DNA of 64,000 bases from Palaemon carinicauda (taxonomy: Eukaryota; Arthropoda; Malacostraca; Decapoda; Palaemonidae). Location: positions 75,495,254-75,559,253 of the forward strand of contig NC_090729.1 of the NCBI RefSeq assembly GCF_036898095.1. The letters run 5' to 3'. A model generated the notes under the pieces. That model saw only the letters and a program-made list of their open reading frames with translations, ran no database searches and was not told the origin of the DNA. The position numbers and the translations under genes were made by a program. Every line of letters starts with the position of its first letter. Positions within the stretch are counted from its first letter, which is position 1. Below are positions 44,990-56,389 of the stretch, piece by piece.

Positions 44990-47436
44990 TGGATCACCAA
45001 CGTCTCTTGCCCCGGGCCTAATACTGGTAAATCTTGTGGTGCGTTCCTCTCTAAACCGGAGGTTGATCCGCATACCCTGTGTTTGTCGTGTAGGGGTAGT
45101 GTGTGTTCCCGGCCGCCACGTGTCCGGAGTGCGAGTCCTGGCCCGAGATCCAGTGGGCGCTGTACGGTACAAAGAAGAAGAAGGCGTCCAAGAAATCCCT
45201 TAAGAAGGCGGGTACCGCCTCGCCCTTGGCTTCGCCCACGGCTCTGTCGGAGAAAGGTTCCCCTTCACCTTCCCCTACCCAGAGTAGGGGACGAGGTAAG
45301 TCTGTTGCGGGGAAACGGCCCATTGCTGATCCCCATGAGTCTGATGTTCCTGATGTGGGGGATGTTGTTTCTTCGTAGGCATGTGGGGGGCCTGCTGGGG
45401 GGGGGGGGCGGGAGTGTGCTCGGGTGATGAGGTTCTGATGCCTACGGGGCCCGTCTCGGCCGAAGACCTGGTGTGGGGGAAGTCTACTCCGGCCCCTTCC
45501 CCCGCATCTTGGCTATGTGTTTCAGGTGCTTCAGCGCCCGGGGGAGAAGCGGACAAGGAGAGGCTGCCGACAGGCTCGTCGAACCCAGACTCCATCGCAT
45601 GGAGTTCGGTAGCTGGTACACCTCCAAGAAGACTATTCGGACTCCCCCGGCGCAGTCGTCGACGCTCCCCGCCCGACTCTATGCAGCCGTTCATGCCGGT
45701 GAAACGACACGTGGACCCTAGAAGTCTCGGAGGACTCGGCGAGCTCGTCTTCCTCCCCGTCATTGTCCTCCTCTTCACCATCTTCGTCGGACTCGTCCTC
45801 CTCGGAAGATTCCGGTCCCTGGTAGTCTAGTAAGAAGCGGAAGAGGTCCCGAAGGAGGAGGTCTCGCTCGCGATCAGCCCCGTCTAGGAAGAGTGCAAGG
45901 ACCTCTTGGAAGAAACGCGGTAAAGGCCGTTCGTCTAGAGACAAGTGGGTCCGTGTAACTATTCCACGCAGCGAGCTCATCAAGGTGGCCTCCGCTCCAG
46001 GCTCTTCCAGGTGGCTCCCTAGAGCCGCTTCATCGCCCTCGCGACACGGGACCTCCAGTCGATCCGCCCGCCGCCCGAAGTCGTCGGTACAGGTCTCTTT
46101 CGCAAGCCCAAGCCCGCGAAGGCACCGGCTCCATCCGCCCAGTGGAAAGAGCTGCTCCTTCGGCCCGGCAGTGTGGCCCCTGGCCCTAGTTCCATGGCAG
46201 CTCTGCCCAAGCGCCAGGAGCAACCGGAAGCTTTTCGTAGGCCCACGTCTCCACGGAACTCCGCGGGAGGCGGTAGATCCATGACGGCTACTCCGGTCCC
46301 AGCGGATCCACCCGTACTGGAAGTTTCCGCGCCATTGGTACGGCGGGAGAAAGGAGACCTAGCCTCCCACGCGGCTCCATCCGTGACCGACGGGGGTCCG
46401 ACGCGGAGGATCAGGTGGCGGAAGGCCTAGTGGAAGGGGGAGAGTGCTTGGCGGATGACGTCTCCTCCCACAGAAAAGTGTTCGCGCTCATCAGGCGGCA
46501 CCACAGGCTAGACGACCCGAAACCCTCGACGTAGCAGGCCCGGCTCTCGGGTCTGGGCAGGTTAGTGGACAACCCTGTCCAACAAAAGCCGTCTCTAACC
46601 CTTCCTCTAGTGCGGACGTGAAATTGGGTATGGACCATGTCGACAGATACGTCGTGGGTCAAGCGGACTCCCCCAGGGCCCAAGGGTCCTCCAAACTGCT
46701 CCCAGGCCTAAGAACACAGAAACGGTTCTACGTCCCGGACAGTCGACGTGGCGGTCCCCGTGCGGTCGAAGCGGCGATAGCCACGCTGAACCAGGGAAGT
46801 GCAGAAGACAGGGCCTCCTCTGCCCCTGTGTGTTTTTTCTCTGCGGAGGCCGCAATGATGGAGGACACGGCCCAGGACATGATCAACGTCACATCTTGGC
46901 TGGACTGGTGGGCCTGTACCCTAGTGGGTTTCCAGTCCTCTCATGATCTCTCCGTGCCGGAGAATCAAACCTTATTGCAGGAGCTGATCCGCTCAGGAGG
47001 GAAGGGGATGAAGTTCCTCACGTTCCAGTCCCTCACGCAGACGGCTAACTGGGTCCTACGGAAGAGAGACACCGTCCTCAATAAACTACTCCGTAGGCTA
47101 CCCGAGAGGGAGGCTAGGTGCCTGAGGAGCTCCCCGGTGTGGGGCGACTCCGTCTTCCCCCTGAAGGCAGTCGAGGAAGTGATGGAGAGAGTGAGGAAAA
47201 TCAAGGAGGCAGGAGAGTCCAGGCCCCCAGCGGCAAGACGTCCTGCGCATAGAAGAGCTGCTCCAGACGGTCCCCACTCCTCGTCAGCCCAACCCAGAAG
47301 AGATTCCCCTTTGGTTTCCTGGCATCAAGCCTCGCAGCCCTTCCGTAGGGGAAGCACGACCCCGCAGGCTTCCTTTAGGCCTAGCTACTCAAATTCCAGA
47401 AGAGGACGTTCGAGCCGCTCTTCCAGGAGAAGGTAG
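44990..47436 (+). pseudogene. DIRS copy G: gag, frameshifted
   Basis: Near 45060-45180 a zinc-binding module is split by a frameshift: VDPHTLCLSCRGSVCS in one frame and TCPECESWPEIQWALYG in the next, then KKKKASKKSLKKAG. The middle (45380-46620) is broken, GC-rich and Pro/Ser/Arg-rich. From 46618 a 272-residue frame gives the C-terminal half, with QDMINVTSWLDWWACTLVGF, FQSLTQTANWVLRKRDTVLN and an Arg/Ser-rich end (SRRGRSSRSSRRR). The order matches copies C and F. Confidence 0.7.
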
Positions 47437-47639
47437 GGAGAGAGGCCCCCCCACTCCTGCCGAAGCCTCAGATAGGGGGATGCCTCAAACACTCTTGGCA
47501 AGCTTGGCGGGACACCGGAGCAAATCCATGGACCGTAGCAGTCCTGAGGGACAGGTACAGGGTGCCCTTCCTGGCGGACCCGCCCCCTCTAATTCCCGAC
47601 CGACAGACGGAGGGGTTGGCTCCTAAGGACCCATTAAAG

Positions 47640-48108
47640 AAGGCGGCATACAGGAGGAAGTGTCGGCCATGCTCGCCAAAGGGCCATTGGAACTAGTCAA
47701 GAACCCCACCCTGGGGTTCTACAGCAGGCTCTTCCTGGTGGAGAAGGCAACAGGAGGTTGGAGGCCGGTCATAGATCTGTCGGCCCTCAACAAGTTCATA
47801 TGCAAGACCAACTTCAGGATGGACACCCCGAAGTCGGTAATGGCAGCCTTGAGGGAGGGAGACTTCATGATATCCCTAGACCTCAAGGACGCGTATTTTC
47901 AGATCGCTGTCCACCCTTCCAGCAGGAAGTTCCTAAGGGTGAAATGGGGTGCCCAGGCGTTGCAGTTCAAAACCCTATGCTTCGGGCTGTTGACACCTCC
48001 TCAGGTCTTCACGAGGGTGTTCACAACAGTTTCAGTCTGGGCTCACGAACAGGGCATCCGCCTGATCCGATACATGGACGACTGGTTGTTGCTTTCAGCC
48101 TCAAGCTA
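47640..48108 (+). pseudogene. DIRS copy G: reverse transcriptase, internally deleted
   Basis: Motifs GFYSRLFLVEKATGGWRPVI, LSALNKFI, DFMISLDLKDAYFQIAV, FKTLCFGLLTPPQVFTRVF and the catalytic RYMDDWLLLSASS are well kept in one frame. Directly after SASS the sequence continues with AVQWNLKEFW, which in copy C lies about 95 residues further on. The palm-thumb portion was therefore deleted (about 285 bp), and the frame is shifted. Confidence 0.85.
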
Positions 48109-49067
48109 AGGGCGGTTCAGTGGAACCTAAAAGAATTCTGGACCCCGGGGGAGTCCCCGCACAAGCTAGTCACGCTGTCCATGGAGACAGAGGAAACCCT
48201 GAAATGGTGGCACGACAGGGCGAACACCCTCAAGGGAATGCCCTTTGCGATCGATCCCCCCGGAGATGCTGCTCTTCACGAACGCATCAAAGGAGGAATG
48301 GGGAGCCCATCTTCTCGACGAATCAGCAAAGGGGAATTGGTCCCCTGAAGAAAAGAACCTTCACATAAACGTCCTGGAACTGATGGCGGTTCAGAGGGTG
48401 TATGTAGAATTCTTCCACCTTCTCCGAGGGAACACGGTGGCACTGACGTACGACAACGCCACGGTGGTAGCCTATGTGAAAAAGCAAGGAGGGCTAAAGT
48501 CGAAAGAGTTGTGCAGTCTCACGACAAAGATCCTGGAATGGGCCGCAAAGGAGCACATCAAGGTCACAGCCAGGTTCATTCCAGGAAAGAGGAACGTCCT
48601 AGCCGACGGCCTCAGCAGGATGGGCCAGGTGGTAAGGTCGGAGTGGTCCCTACACCCAGAAGTGACGGTCATCCTGAAGTGGGTGTCGCCGATAATGGAC
48701 CTCTTCGCCACAAAACTCAAACGCACAGCTTCCTGTGTTCTGTTCTCCAGTCCCAGACCCAGTAGCAGCGTTCGAAGACGCCTTTCACCACTCTTGGGAC
48801 AACCTCAACGTGTATGCCTTCCCTCCCTTCGGGACCCTCATGCAGGTCCTCAACAGAGTCAGAAGAGCAAAGAACCTGTGGATGACTTTGGCCGGAGAGA
48901 GAGTGCTTCGCAGACCTAAAGAAACTGGCGCTCCTTCCACCCTGGCCACTTCCGGACAGAGAAGACCACCTCCGTCAGCTCCACTTCCAAAAGTTTCACG
49001 AAAACCCTTGCTCCCTCCCCCTACACACGTGGAGGTTATCGAGCGGCTCCTGAGGAGGGAGGGATAG
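48109..49067 (+). pseudogene. DIRS copy G: RNase H and DLFAT linker
   Basis: RNase H in 48245-48919: LFTNASKEEWGAHL (the first catalytic Asp is Asn), HINVLELMAVQRVY, ALTYDNATVVAYVKKQGG, and VTARFIPGKRNVLADGLSRM. Then EWSLHP and IMDLFATKLKR; a frameshift moves the rest (PVPDPVAAFEDAFHHSWDNL, NVYAFPPFGTLM) to the frame 48735-49067. The Asp to Asn change should abolish RNase H activity. Confidence 0.85.
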
Positions 49068-49088
49068 TCATCGAAGACCGCAACGAGG

Positions 49089-50074
49089 ATGTCGGGTTAC
49101 CTGAGACAGTCCTTAGTCGCGGTTTATCAAGCTAAATGGGCCACTTTCACAAAATGGTGCGTCTCCCAGAACCTCAGGCCGTTGGAGGCCTCCATTCATA
49201 AGATAGCAGATTTCCTAGTCCATCTGAGAGACGACGTAGGCATGTCTATCCCGGCCATCAAAGGTGTCCGAGCTGCCTTGGGCCAGGTCTTTCTCCTCAA
49301 GGGTCTAGATCTAGGAGCTTCCCGGCAGATCTTGATGCTCATCAAGAGCTTCGAACAATCGTGTTCTCCCCGTTCCTCTAGAGTCCTGCAGTGGGACGTT
49401 GCCAGAGTTCTTAAGACCCTGTCTGAGCCACCCTTCGAACCCCTCAGGGACATCCTGGACATAGACCTCATCCTCAAGACTGTCTTCCTTCTCCCCCTGG
49501 CCTCGGCTGAATGAGTGAGCGAACTCCATGGGTTGTCCTATGAGGTTTCGCACTCGAAAGGTTGGAAGGATCTAAGTTTCAAGTTCTTGCCCGATTTCGT
49601 GGCCAAGACGCAGAACCCAGCCTCTTGGGATCCTAGGTTTGAGGGATTTTCAGTGCCAGCGATTCCACGATCAGACAACCCAAAGGATTTGTTGCTATGC
49701 CCGGTCAGGGCAGTTAGAAAATACCTGGAAAGGACAGCCAGACTTTGCCCTGGGATTAAGAGTCTGTTTGTTTCCTCGGGCTCGGTGAAGAAAGTGGTGT
49801 ACAGGAACACCATCTCCTTCTAGTTACGGCAAGTGATTAAGAGAACCTATGACAGTGCCGGATCCTCGGTGCCGGGTAAGCCGCGCCCCCATGATATTAG
49901 GGGCCTGAGCACTTCACTAGCCTTCGAGAAGAACATGGCTGTAGGCCAGATTCTGAAGGTGGGCACATGGTCCAGGCAGTCCACGTTTACGGCCCACTAC
50001 CTACAGGACTGTACTAGGAGGTCTCTGGACTTCCTCTCCATTGGTCCGGTCATTTCTGCACTCCAAAAGGTTTA
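49089..50074 (+). pseudogene. DIRS copy G: tyrosine recombinase with two nonsense codons
   Basis: One frame throughout, broken by two stops. The SAM-like domain reads AVYQAKWATFTKWCVSQNLR and IPAIKGVRAALGQVFLLKGL. The first Arg box reads LASAE*VSELHGLSYEV, with TGA where the catalytic Arg stands in copy C (AKRVGEL), as a CGA to TGA change would give. A TAG at about 49821 replaces the Trp of ISFWL. The rest is sound: PHDIRGLSTSLAF (HxxR), GTWSRQSTFTAHYLQD (Trp and the nucleophilic Tyr). It is the most complete YR in the window. Confidence 0.9.
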
Positions 50075-50384
50075 AGGTTGAAGCCCGCGGAAAGTAATTC
50101 CAAGCGACACAAGTTCCTTCCTTACTTTTTCCCCCCTTGTCCCTGCTTCCACTCCATTCCCTTTTTCCCTTACTCCTCCCGTGTGAGAAACGTTCAGTGG
50201 AGACAACCATGTCCGGAGATCCTTACAGAGGTGAGTTACTTAGACACTAAATGATTTTTTTGCATAGTTCTCCCCAAGTCTCATATCCCGTTGGTGGTCA
50301 GAAGAACCTAGCCTCCTATCCAGGTTCAATCTTTATTATCCAGCAAGTCTCTCGGTCCGTAAGACTACCCCCGCCTCCCAAAGT

Positions 50385-50766
50385 ATAAGAAAGTAGTTCG
50401 AGGTAAGTACTCCGTTTTAGAACAAATCACAAATTTCAAGTAATTTGTATTTTTCCTAACAGTACTTACCTCAAACTACTTTCGGGTTATTGCCCGCTCA
50501 TCCTTTCCCGAGTGTCTTACAGGAGTTTGATACCATATTTATCAAAAGCTTACTGGTGACCGAGACCTAGCCACGTGCTCTCGCTGACCTGGGTCGCCTC
50601 AGGGAGAGTATTCATCCGCCTCAGAGGGACCCACTATAGAAAACGGAGATAGGGGAAACTACACAAAATTCTGGTCGGTTGGGAGGAGAATCCCAGATAC
50701 TCCTAAGAAAGTAGTTCGAGGTAAGTACTGTTAGGAAAAATACAAATTACTTAAGATATGTGATTT
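50385..50766. repeat. DIRS copy G: ICR and right terminal repeat
   Basis: GGTAAGTACTCCGTTTTAGAAC (50402-50423) is the complement of the left end, and AAATCACAAATTTC...TTTTTCCTAAC (50424-50458) the complement of the right end (TGTTAGG...TTACTTAAG, 50738-50758). The two halves abut at AAC|AAA, the sequence expected at the circle junction. Confidence 0.88.
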
Positions 50767-51927
50767 TTACTATGATGACAGAGGGATGCCTGCTGCCTAA
50801 GGGTTTACGAATCTCTACAGGTAACTATGACACAGTTCCTTTGGGTCCTGGTCACGTAACACTATTCCGGAAAATTCCGTCAGGAATAAGCGACCGAGTT
50901 CCTGCGGGTTCTCGGCACAACATTCCTTAAGGTCGTGAGAAAGGTATTCACAAATAAATTCTGAACCCCTAGGTTCTCATCCGAATTTCTCGGTTTCCCC
51001 GATCCAGAGGTTTCTGAAAACTCTATGGTCGACCTCCCCCCCTCTACGGGATGGGTCTTCCAAAGTTTTGACTTATTATGTCTCTCTACACTCCCAGGTG
51101 ATTACTATATCAGCTAGTCTGATTTCGCCAGCACCGATCCTTTTGTTTTCGAACGAACCACCATCATCTTTCCTCCACCTTCCCACTTCGAGTGGTTGGG
51201 TTAGCAGACGGAAATAAGCGAGGAATGAAAAATTTTTTACGTTGCAGTTCATTTCCCCTGGCAAGCCTTGCCTGATTTAGACGGTAGTTTTTCTCACTAC
51301 AGTAGTGGGAAAGCGTTCGATGTCAACCCCTTCGGGTAAACGGTGGATGGCAAGTATGTTTGGCATTCTTGAAGCAAACTCCCTCATACAAGACTTCACC
51401 CTTTTCGGGAGATTCGTTCCTGAGAAGTCTTACAGAACTTCAATGGGTGTTGTTTAAACTTCATGAAAGCCGTAGACCGTCCTGGAGCATGCGCTCTAGC
51501 CAAGACAAAACCGCAAGGTTATTGTCTTAAACTCGGTTCTACCGTTTGATGGAGGCAGCCTCCCCCGTCATTGTTCCCTGGGTATAACGACTTGCTTTTT
51601 ACACGATAGGCTTCTGAGACCTTTTTATTCTATCCTTACAGGGTTATTGTTTCGAACAATTAGTCCCGAAGGAACGTTGTTAGCTAACGTTAAAAGAACG
51701 ATAGCAACAGCGTGGGCAACTTTTCATTACGTTTACGAACGTTTCTAACTCCGCCCACAGGTAACCAGACATCCGTCTCTATGTAATGAACACTGGCTAG
51801 CTCCTCACATAAAGAGGAGGGGTAAACCAAAGGTGAAATGATCACCTCTATAACTGTATATTTTGTTTGAGAACATGTTCGCTCTCTTTCAAAAAATATT
51901 ACAGTTAGTCAACGATCAAAATTCTTT
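50767..51927 (+). repeat. Hairpin-rich repeat unit, copy 2, right part
   Basis: Colinear with 1976-3103. Differences include CGGAAAATTCCG at 50868-50880, where copy 1 has CTGGAATTCCTGG, and a GCAA instead of GCGA loop in the hairpin at 51502-51528. No coding frame. It sits in DIRS copy F between RNase H and YR. Confidence 0.72.
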
Positions 51928-52165
51928 CGGCAATAATGTGGCAGCTTTCAAGAAAAACCTGAAGACTTATCTCTTTGGAAAGTGTTATAATAGTGATCAG
52001 AAAACTATTAAGCCGGAATACAAATGCTAGCGAATAACTGAAAAGATACAGAGCAAAGTATAAACTGGAAAGAAATTATTTTCACACATCAAGGCCCGCC
52101 TGAACAGATTCTTAGTGTCTGATGGAGGGTGAGAAATAAACCCGTAAAAGTAAAAGTAAGTAATC
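51928..52165 (+). mobile_element. 3' end fragment of a non-LTR retrotransposon
   Basis: 238 bp absent from copy 1 of the hairpin unit. It encodes SFKKNLKTYLFGKCYN and a stop, typical of the last residues of CR1/Daphne-type RT proteins, then about 130 bp ending in GTAAAAGTAAAAGTAAGTAA repeats, the usual 3' tail. It is a 5'-truncated insertion. The comparison with 3100-3105 shows the empty site AATAATGT|TGCGATTCG. Confidence 0.75.
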
Positions 52166-52545
52166 TTGCGATTCGTCGCACATACTGTACATTATTCGCG
52201 CAACTTTTCTAATCCGTGGCCACGAAAATTTGTTCTCAAAAACCTGACGGACTTGATAGACCAGGAAGAAGTTTTCTGAGAGAGTTAATTGTAGAAGCAC
52301 ATTCTCAAGCTAACGACACAGTGTTTCCTTTACTGAGAGTGAAAGCACACGAAGTTCGAGAGGTAGCGACTTGTCTCGCTTTTCGACACAACTTGTCGCT
52401 ATCCGCTGTCCTGCGAAGTACCTATTGGAGGTCTAAATCAGTGCTTGTGACGTATTATTTGAAAGAAATTGAGACAGTGTTTGAAGATTGTAAGTCTCTC
52501 GGTCCGCTTTCGGTAGCTGGCATGGTGGTGGGAGGAACGACATAG
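52166..52545 (+). pseudogene. DIRS copy F: end of tyrosine recombinase
   Basis: A 109-residue frame from 52216: FLRELIVEAHSQ, VKAHEVREVATCLAF (HxxR at residues 45-48), STYWRSKSVLVTYYLKEIET (Trp71 and nucleophilic Tyr81), and a C-terminal GGTT. The first half of YR, including the first catalytic Arg, is missing because hairpin-rich DNA occupies its place. The surviving domain is undamaged. Confidence 0.82.
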
Positions 52546-53184
52546 GGGGACGCTCCCTCTATTAGCCTATGTTTCACCTTGAATGAAGGTTGACGAGTTA
52601 AAGGAAAGTCTGGGGGTACAATGTACCTGGAGTACTCACCAGTCATTTTAGTGTCAGTTTTGGTGGGTAAAGGTTTTTATTTCGGTGTAAGTGACAGTTT
52701 TTTCATGTTGGTTATTATCTGGTCTTAGCCCAGGGCAAGGGCAATATTTTATTGTATCTTCGTTAAGTCAGCGGTGAACACCATGACTACGAGGATCTTC
52801 CACTCCATGTAGAGGCAATCATAGGTCATATTCCAAGTCCTCTACTTTGTAAGATGAGCACTGACCAGAGGCAGTATTCTCCTGCAGTAGCTCTCTTACA
52901 AGGTAAGGTACAACAGGCACTAACAGTGCTTTTGGGCTTACTTTATTTTCAATAACCATATGTTATTGTTGAAGTAAAACTTACATCCACAGCCCCCCAT
53001 CCTTGCAATGGGTAATCAGCTATATAATTGTTCGGTAAGACTCTGCAATAAAAAAGGATTTTCATTGTAAAATGAAATTTTATTGCATACTTACCGAACA
53101 ATTATTAATTAAAGCCCTCCCTCCTCTCCACAAGTGGATGGCTGGGCAGAACGAATTGATGTTACCTGGACACTTGTACCTATA
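52546..53184. repeat. DIRS copy F: 3' region, ICR and right terminal repeat, first part
   Basis: The ICR at about 53025-53110 contains ATATAATTGTTCGGTAAG (complement of the left end) and ATGAAATTTTATTGCATAC, CTTACCGAACAATT (complement of the right end). 53139-53184 is inverted relative to 41318-41355. The terminal repeat is continued after the Tigger element at 57066. Confidence 0.75.
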
Positions 53185-53656
53185 CAGTGAACCCTCGCTA
53201 CTTCGCGGTTCGACAATCGCGGATTCACCACTTCGCGGGGTTTTCCCATAACCCATATATATATACATATCGCGGATTTTCCGGAAAATTCGAAAATACC
53301 GCGAAATCTGAAGATAACCAAATACGATATTTTGTTACCTGTAATTCCATTAATACTGTAATTATAGTAATATCTGCTCTTACTGATTGTTCATTGCATT
53401 ACATATGATATATAATTCAGCACAGAAAGAAATAAAACACGAAAAGAGAATGTGATCATACGATAATTCAGTACGTAGTAAAATTAAATCGAACATGAAA
53501 CGCAAATCAGATGCAGTCATACCATATTAGAATGGTGTGTACTGTAATGGATGTGCTTCTTTTCCATGAATCTTTTGTATGTATACGTACGTAGTACAGT
53601 ACTGCATCCAATAATATTCTTTGTTGCAAAAATCACATTTCGAATAAGTACTGTAA

Positions 53657-53663
<7 letters not shown>

Positions 53664-53709
<46 letters not shown>
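53664..53709. repeat. (GA)n microsatellite
   Basis: About 23 GA units in Tigger element 3, followed from 53735 by degenerate TTA/TTG triplets. Confidence 0.96.
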
Positions 53710-53712
<3 letters not shown>

Positions 53713-54185
53713 TAAAATAGCGTACGTACGTAAATTTTTATTATTATTGTTATTATTATTATTATTGTTGTTGTTGTTAATAAAATTATTATTGTTATTA
53801 TTATTAATCATTATTATTATTATTATTACTGTACAGTATTATTATCATTATTTATTATTATTACGGTATTGTACTTAATCTACGTACGTTCAGTGTGCGC
53901 GGGACATCTTCTATGAGTAACCAACGCACCATAGTACTGTATAAGACGGGTTGTGATTGGTTCAAGCGCTGATAGATGACGAATCAAAACTCAAGTTTTG
54001 TTATCTAGCCTGTGATTGGTGTTTTGCCCGCATCTTCTACCCGCAGCATCAAAGTTCTCGCGGGACTGCATCGTTCACTTTCTCTTTCCGCGTATTGCTG
54101 AGTAGACGTTCTTAAGTTTGTGAAGTTGAATCTGTGCTGTGTGCGACTGTTTTAAGTTGAACTTTTTGTTGAACTTTCTGTTACA

Positions 54186-56054
54186 ATGGCTCCCAAGCGT
54201 TCTGCTTCTAGTAAGGCTGGTAGTGAGCCTAAACGCCACCGAAGAATGATGACGATAGCTGAGAAGGTTACGCTTCTCGACATGTTAAAAGATGGTAGAA
54301 GTTACGCGGCCGCCGGCCGCCATTTTGGCATCAACGAATCCACCGTTCGCTACATCAGGAAGGACGAGGCGAACATTAGAAAGACTGCTGCAATCACCTT
54401 TAGCAGATCAGCGAAGCGAGTCGTTACAACGCGTAATAAAACGATCGTACGCATGGAAGGTGCTTTAGCTGTGTGGATTGCCGACTGTCGGAAGAAGAAC
54501 ATAGCGTTGGATACGAACACCATCCGAACAAAGGCTTTGAGCTTGTATGAGAATTTTGCGGCAAAGGAACCTCATGACGACGATGGCGACCATGCTTAAG
54601 AAGATGATGATGTAGATGATCCTCAACCAGGGACCTCCACTGATTCCCAGCGTCAGAAACAACGTTTTTCCGCCAGCAAAGGATGGTTCGCGAAGTTTCA
54701 GAAACGCTTCGCCCTGAAAAGCGTTTCCCTGCATGGGGAGTCTGCTTCCGCTGACACTGCCGCTGCTGAAACTTACGTGAACCAGACTTTCAAGAACATT
54801 ATCGCTGAAGGTGGATACAAGCCGGAACAAGTGTTTAATATGGATGAAACCGGCTTGTTTTGGAAGAGAATGCCGTCGCGAACTTTCCTGTTCAAAGAGG
54901 AAGCCAAAGCCTCTGGCTTTAAGGCATTCAAGGATCGCGTTACCCTCGTGATGTGTGGCAATGCTGCTGGATTTTTGTTAAAGCCGGGGCTTATTTATAA
55001 GTCGAAAAATCCTCGCGCTTTGAAAAACAAAAATAAGAATCTCCTTCCCGTGTACTGGATGCATAATCAAAAGGCATGGATTACGAAGATGCTGACCTCC
55101 AACTGGTTCCACCAGTGTTTCATCCCGCAAGTCCATGAATATCTCTTAGAGAAGGGCTTGCCATTCAAGATCCTTCTCCTTATGGATAACGCTGGTGGAC
55201 ACGCAACTGACCTGTCGCGTGAGGGCGTTCAGGTTGAGTTCCTGCCACCCAACACTACGTCATTAATTCAACCAATGGACCAGGGGGTTATCAGGGCGTT
55301 CAAGGCCCTCTACACGAAGAATACCTTGGTGGACCTCGTTGCGTGTGTGGATGCTGCCCAAGATGACGAGGATGAAGACTTCAACTTGAAGGCGTACTGG
55401 CGGCAGTACACCATAGCCACGTGCCTGCAGAATATTCAAAAGGCACTTCAAGAGATGAAACCTGCAACCGTAAATGCGAGCTGGAAGAAGCTGTGGCCCG
55501 ATATTGTTTACGACGACAAGGGATTTACTCCGTCGGAAATCCAACACTCTGCAATACGGAAATCTGTGCAGTTGGCTGCCATAATTGGGGGTGACGGGTT
55601 TGGCGACATGACGACTGAAGACGTCGACGAGTTGTTGGACTGCCATTCCCAGCCCCTAACTGACGCAGATCTCGAAGACCTGACGAAATCGGCAAGTGAG
55701 GAAGAGAGTGAGGGTACCCAGGAAGAGACCCAAGAAAATGTAGAAGAAACGGGCTTAACATTAGAACGGCTCGCCAAGTTCTGCAACCATATGAAGGAGG
55801 CGAAAGAAATGTTGCAAGAGTGGGACGAGGATATGGTTCGCTCGATGCAATTCTGCAACAAGGTCGATGACATCACGACTCCCTACAGGATGCTCTTGGA
55901 TCGAAAAAAGAAGCAGCGGCAACAACTTCCGATCACAATGTTTTTTCAGCCTCGCAAAAAAGAGCCAGTTCCTCCTGCTAGTACGCCTTCGGAAGAAATT
56001 GAAGAAGTTGAAGAGGTGTCCCAGGAAAAGACACCTCCGTCTGAAGAGACGTAA
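54186..56054 (+). pseudogene. Tigger-like transposase with one nonsense codon
   Basis: A single frame of 622 codons starting MAPKRSASSKAGSEPKRHRR, interrupted only by TAA at 54597-54599 in the acidic linker (GDHA*EDDDVDD), where the copy at 4906-6792 has GAA. The N-terminal helix-turn-helix includes EKVTLLDMLKDGRSYAAAGRH and NESTVRYIRKDEAN; a CENP-B-like second domain follows. The DDE_1 domain starts around MDETGLFWKRMPS and has LLMDNAGGHATDL and LIQPMDQGVIRAFKALYT. All three Asp residues are kept. The C-terminal acidic region ends TPPSEET. Confidence 0.92.
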
Positions 56055-56325
56055 AATACTATCATTGACTGCACAGTAGAACACATCATCAGCTTCATCA
56101 TCATCATTTCTACTGTGCAGCAAATTCATCGCCATCGTCATTCAAGTTTTTCTGGAACTTCTTTCGTGGTGAGTACAGTAACAATCTTTATTTTTTACTT
56201 TAACCTGTTTTATAGTTTAGTACTGTATGTACTGTATGCATTAAGTTAAAGGGAAGGTTTTAAAAGTCTACATGTTGTAACCTATCATATTTTTTTTGTT
56301 TAAAATTTACATTTACGTACGTAAA

Positions 56326-56330
<5 letters not shown>

Positions 56331-56383
<53 letters not shown>
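56331..56383. repeat. (CT)n microsatellite
   Basis: About 26 CT units in the 3' non-coding part of Tigger element 3. Confidence 0.96.

Positions 56384-56389
<6 letters not shown>

Larger units (their letters stand above)
44641..50766 (+). mobile_element. DIRS copy G, complete ends, nested in F
   Basis: 6126 bp. The left terminal repeat (about 44653-44845) is inverted at 50545-50735 (shared AGTACTTACC, AACTACTTTCTTAGGAG and CCCAACCGACCAGAATTTTG blocks). The ICR at about 50385-50470 carries complements of both ends around AGAAC|AAATCAC. Gag, RT, RNase H and YR are in the usual order. The insertion site is known exactly from the uninterrupted copy at 1961-1990: AAGAGTT|TTACT, with no target duplication and no loss. 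Confidence 0.9.

Noticed and set aside
45275..46223. Minus-strand frames of 168 and 196 residues in copy G
   Set aside because: They are antisense to the GC-rich gag region and have no family features.
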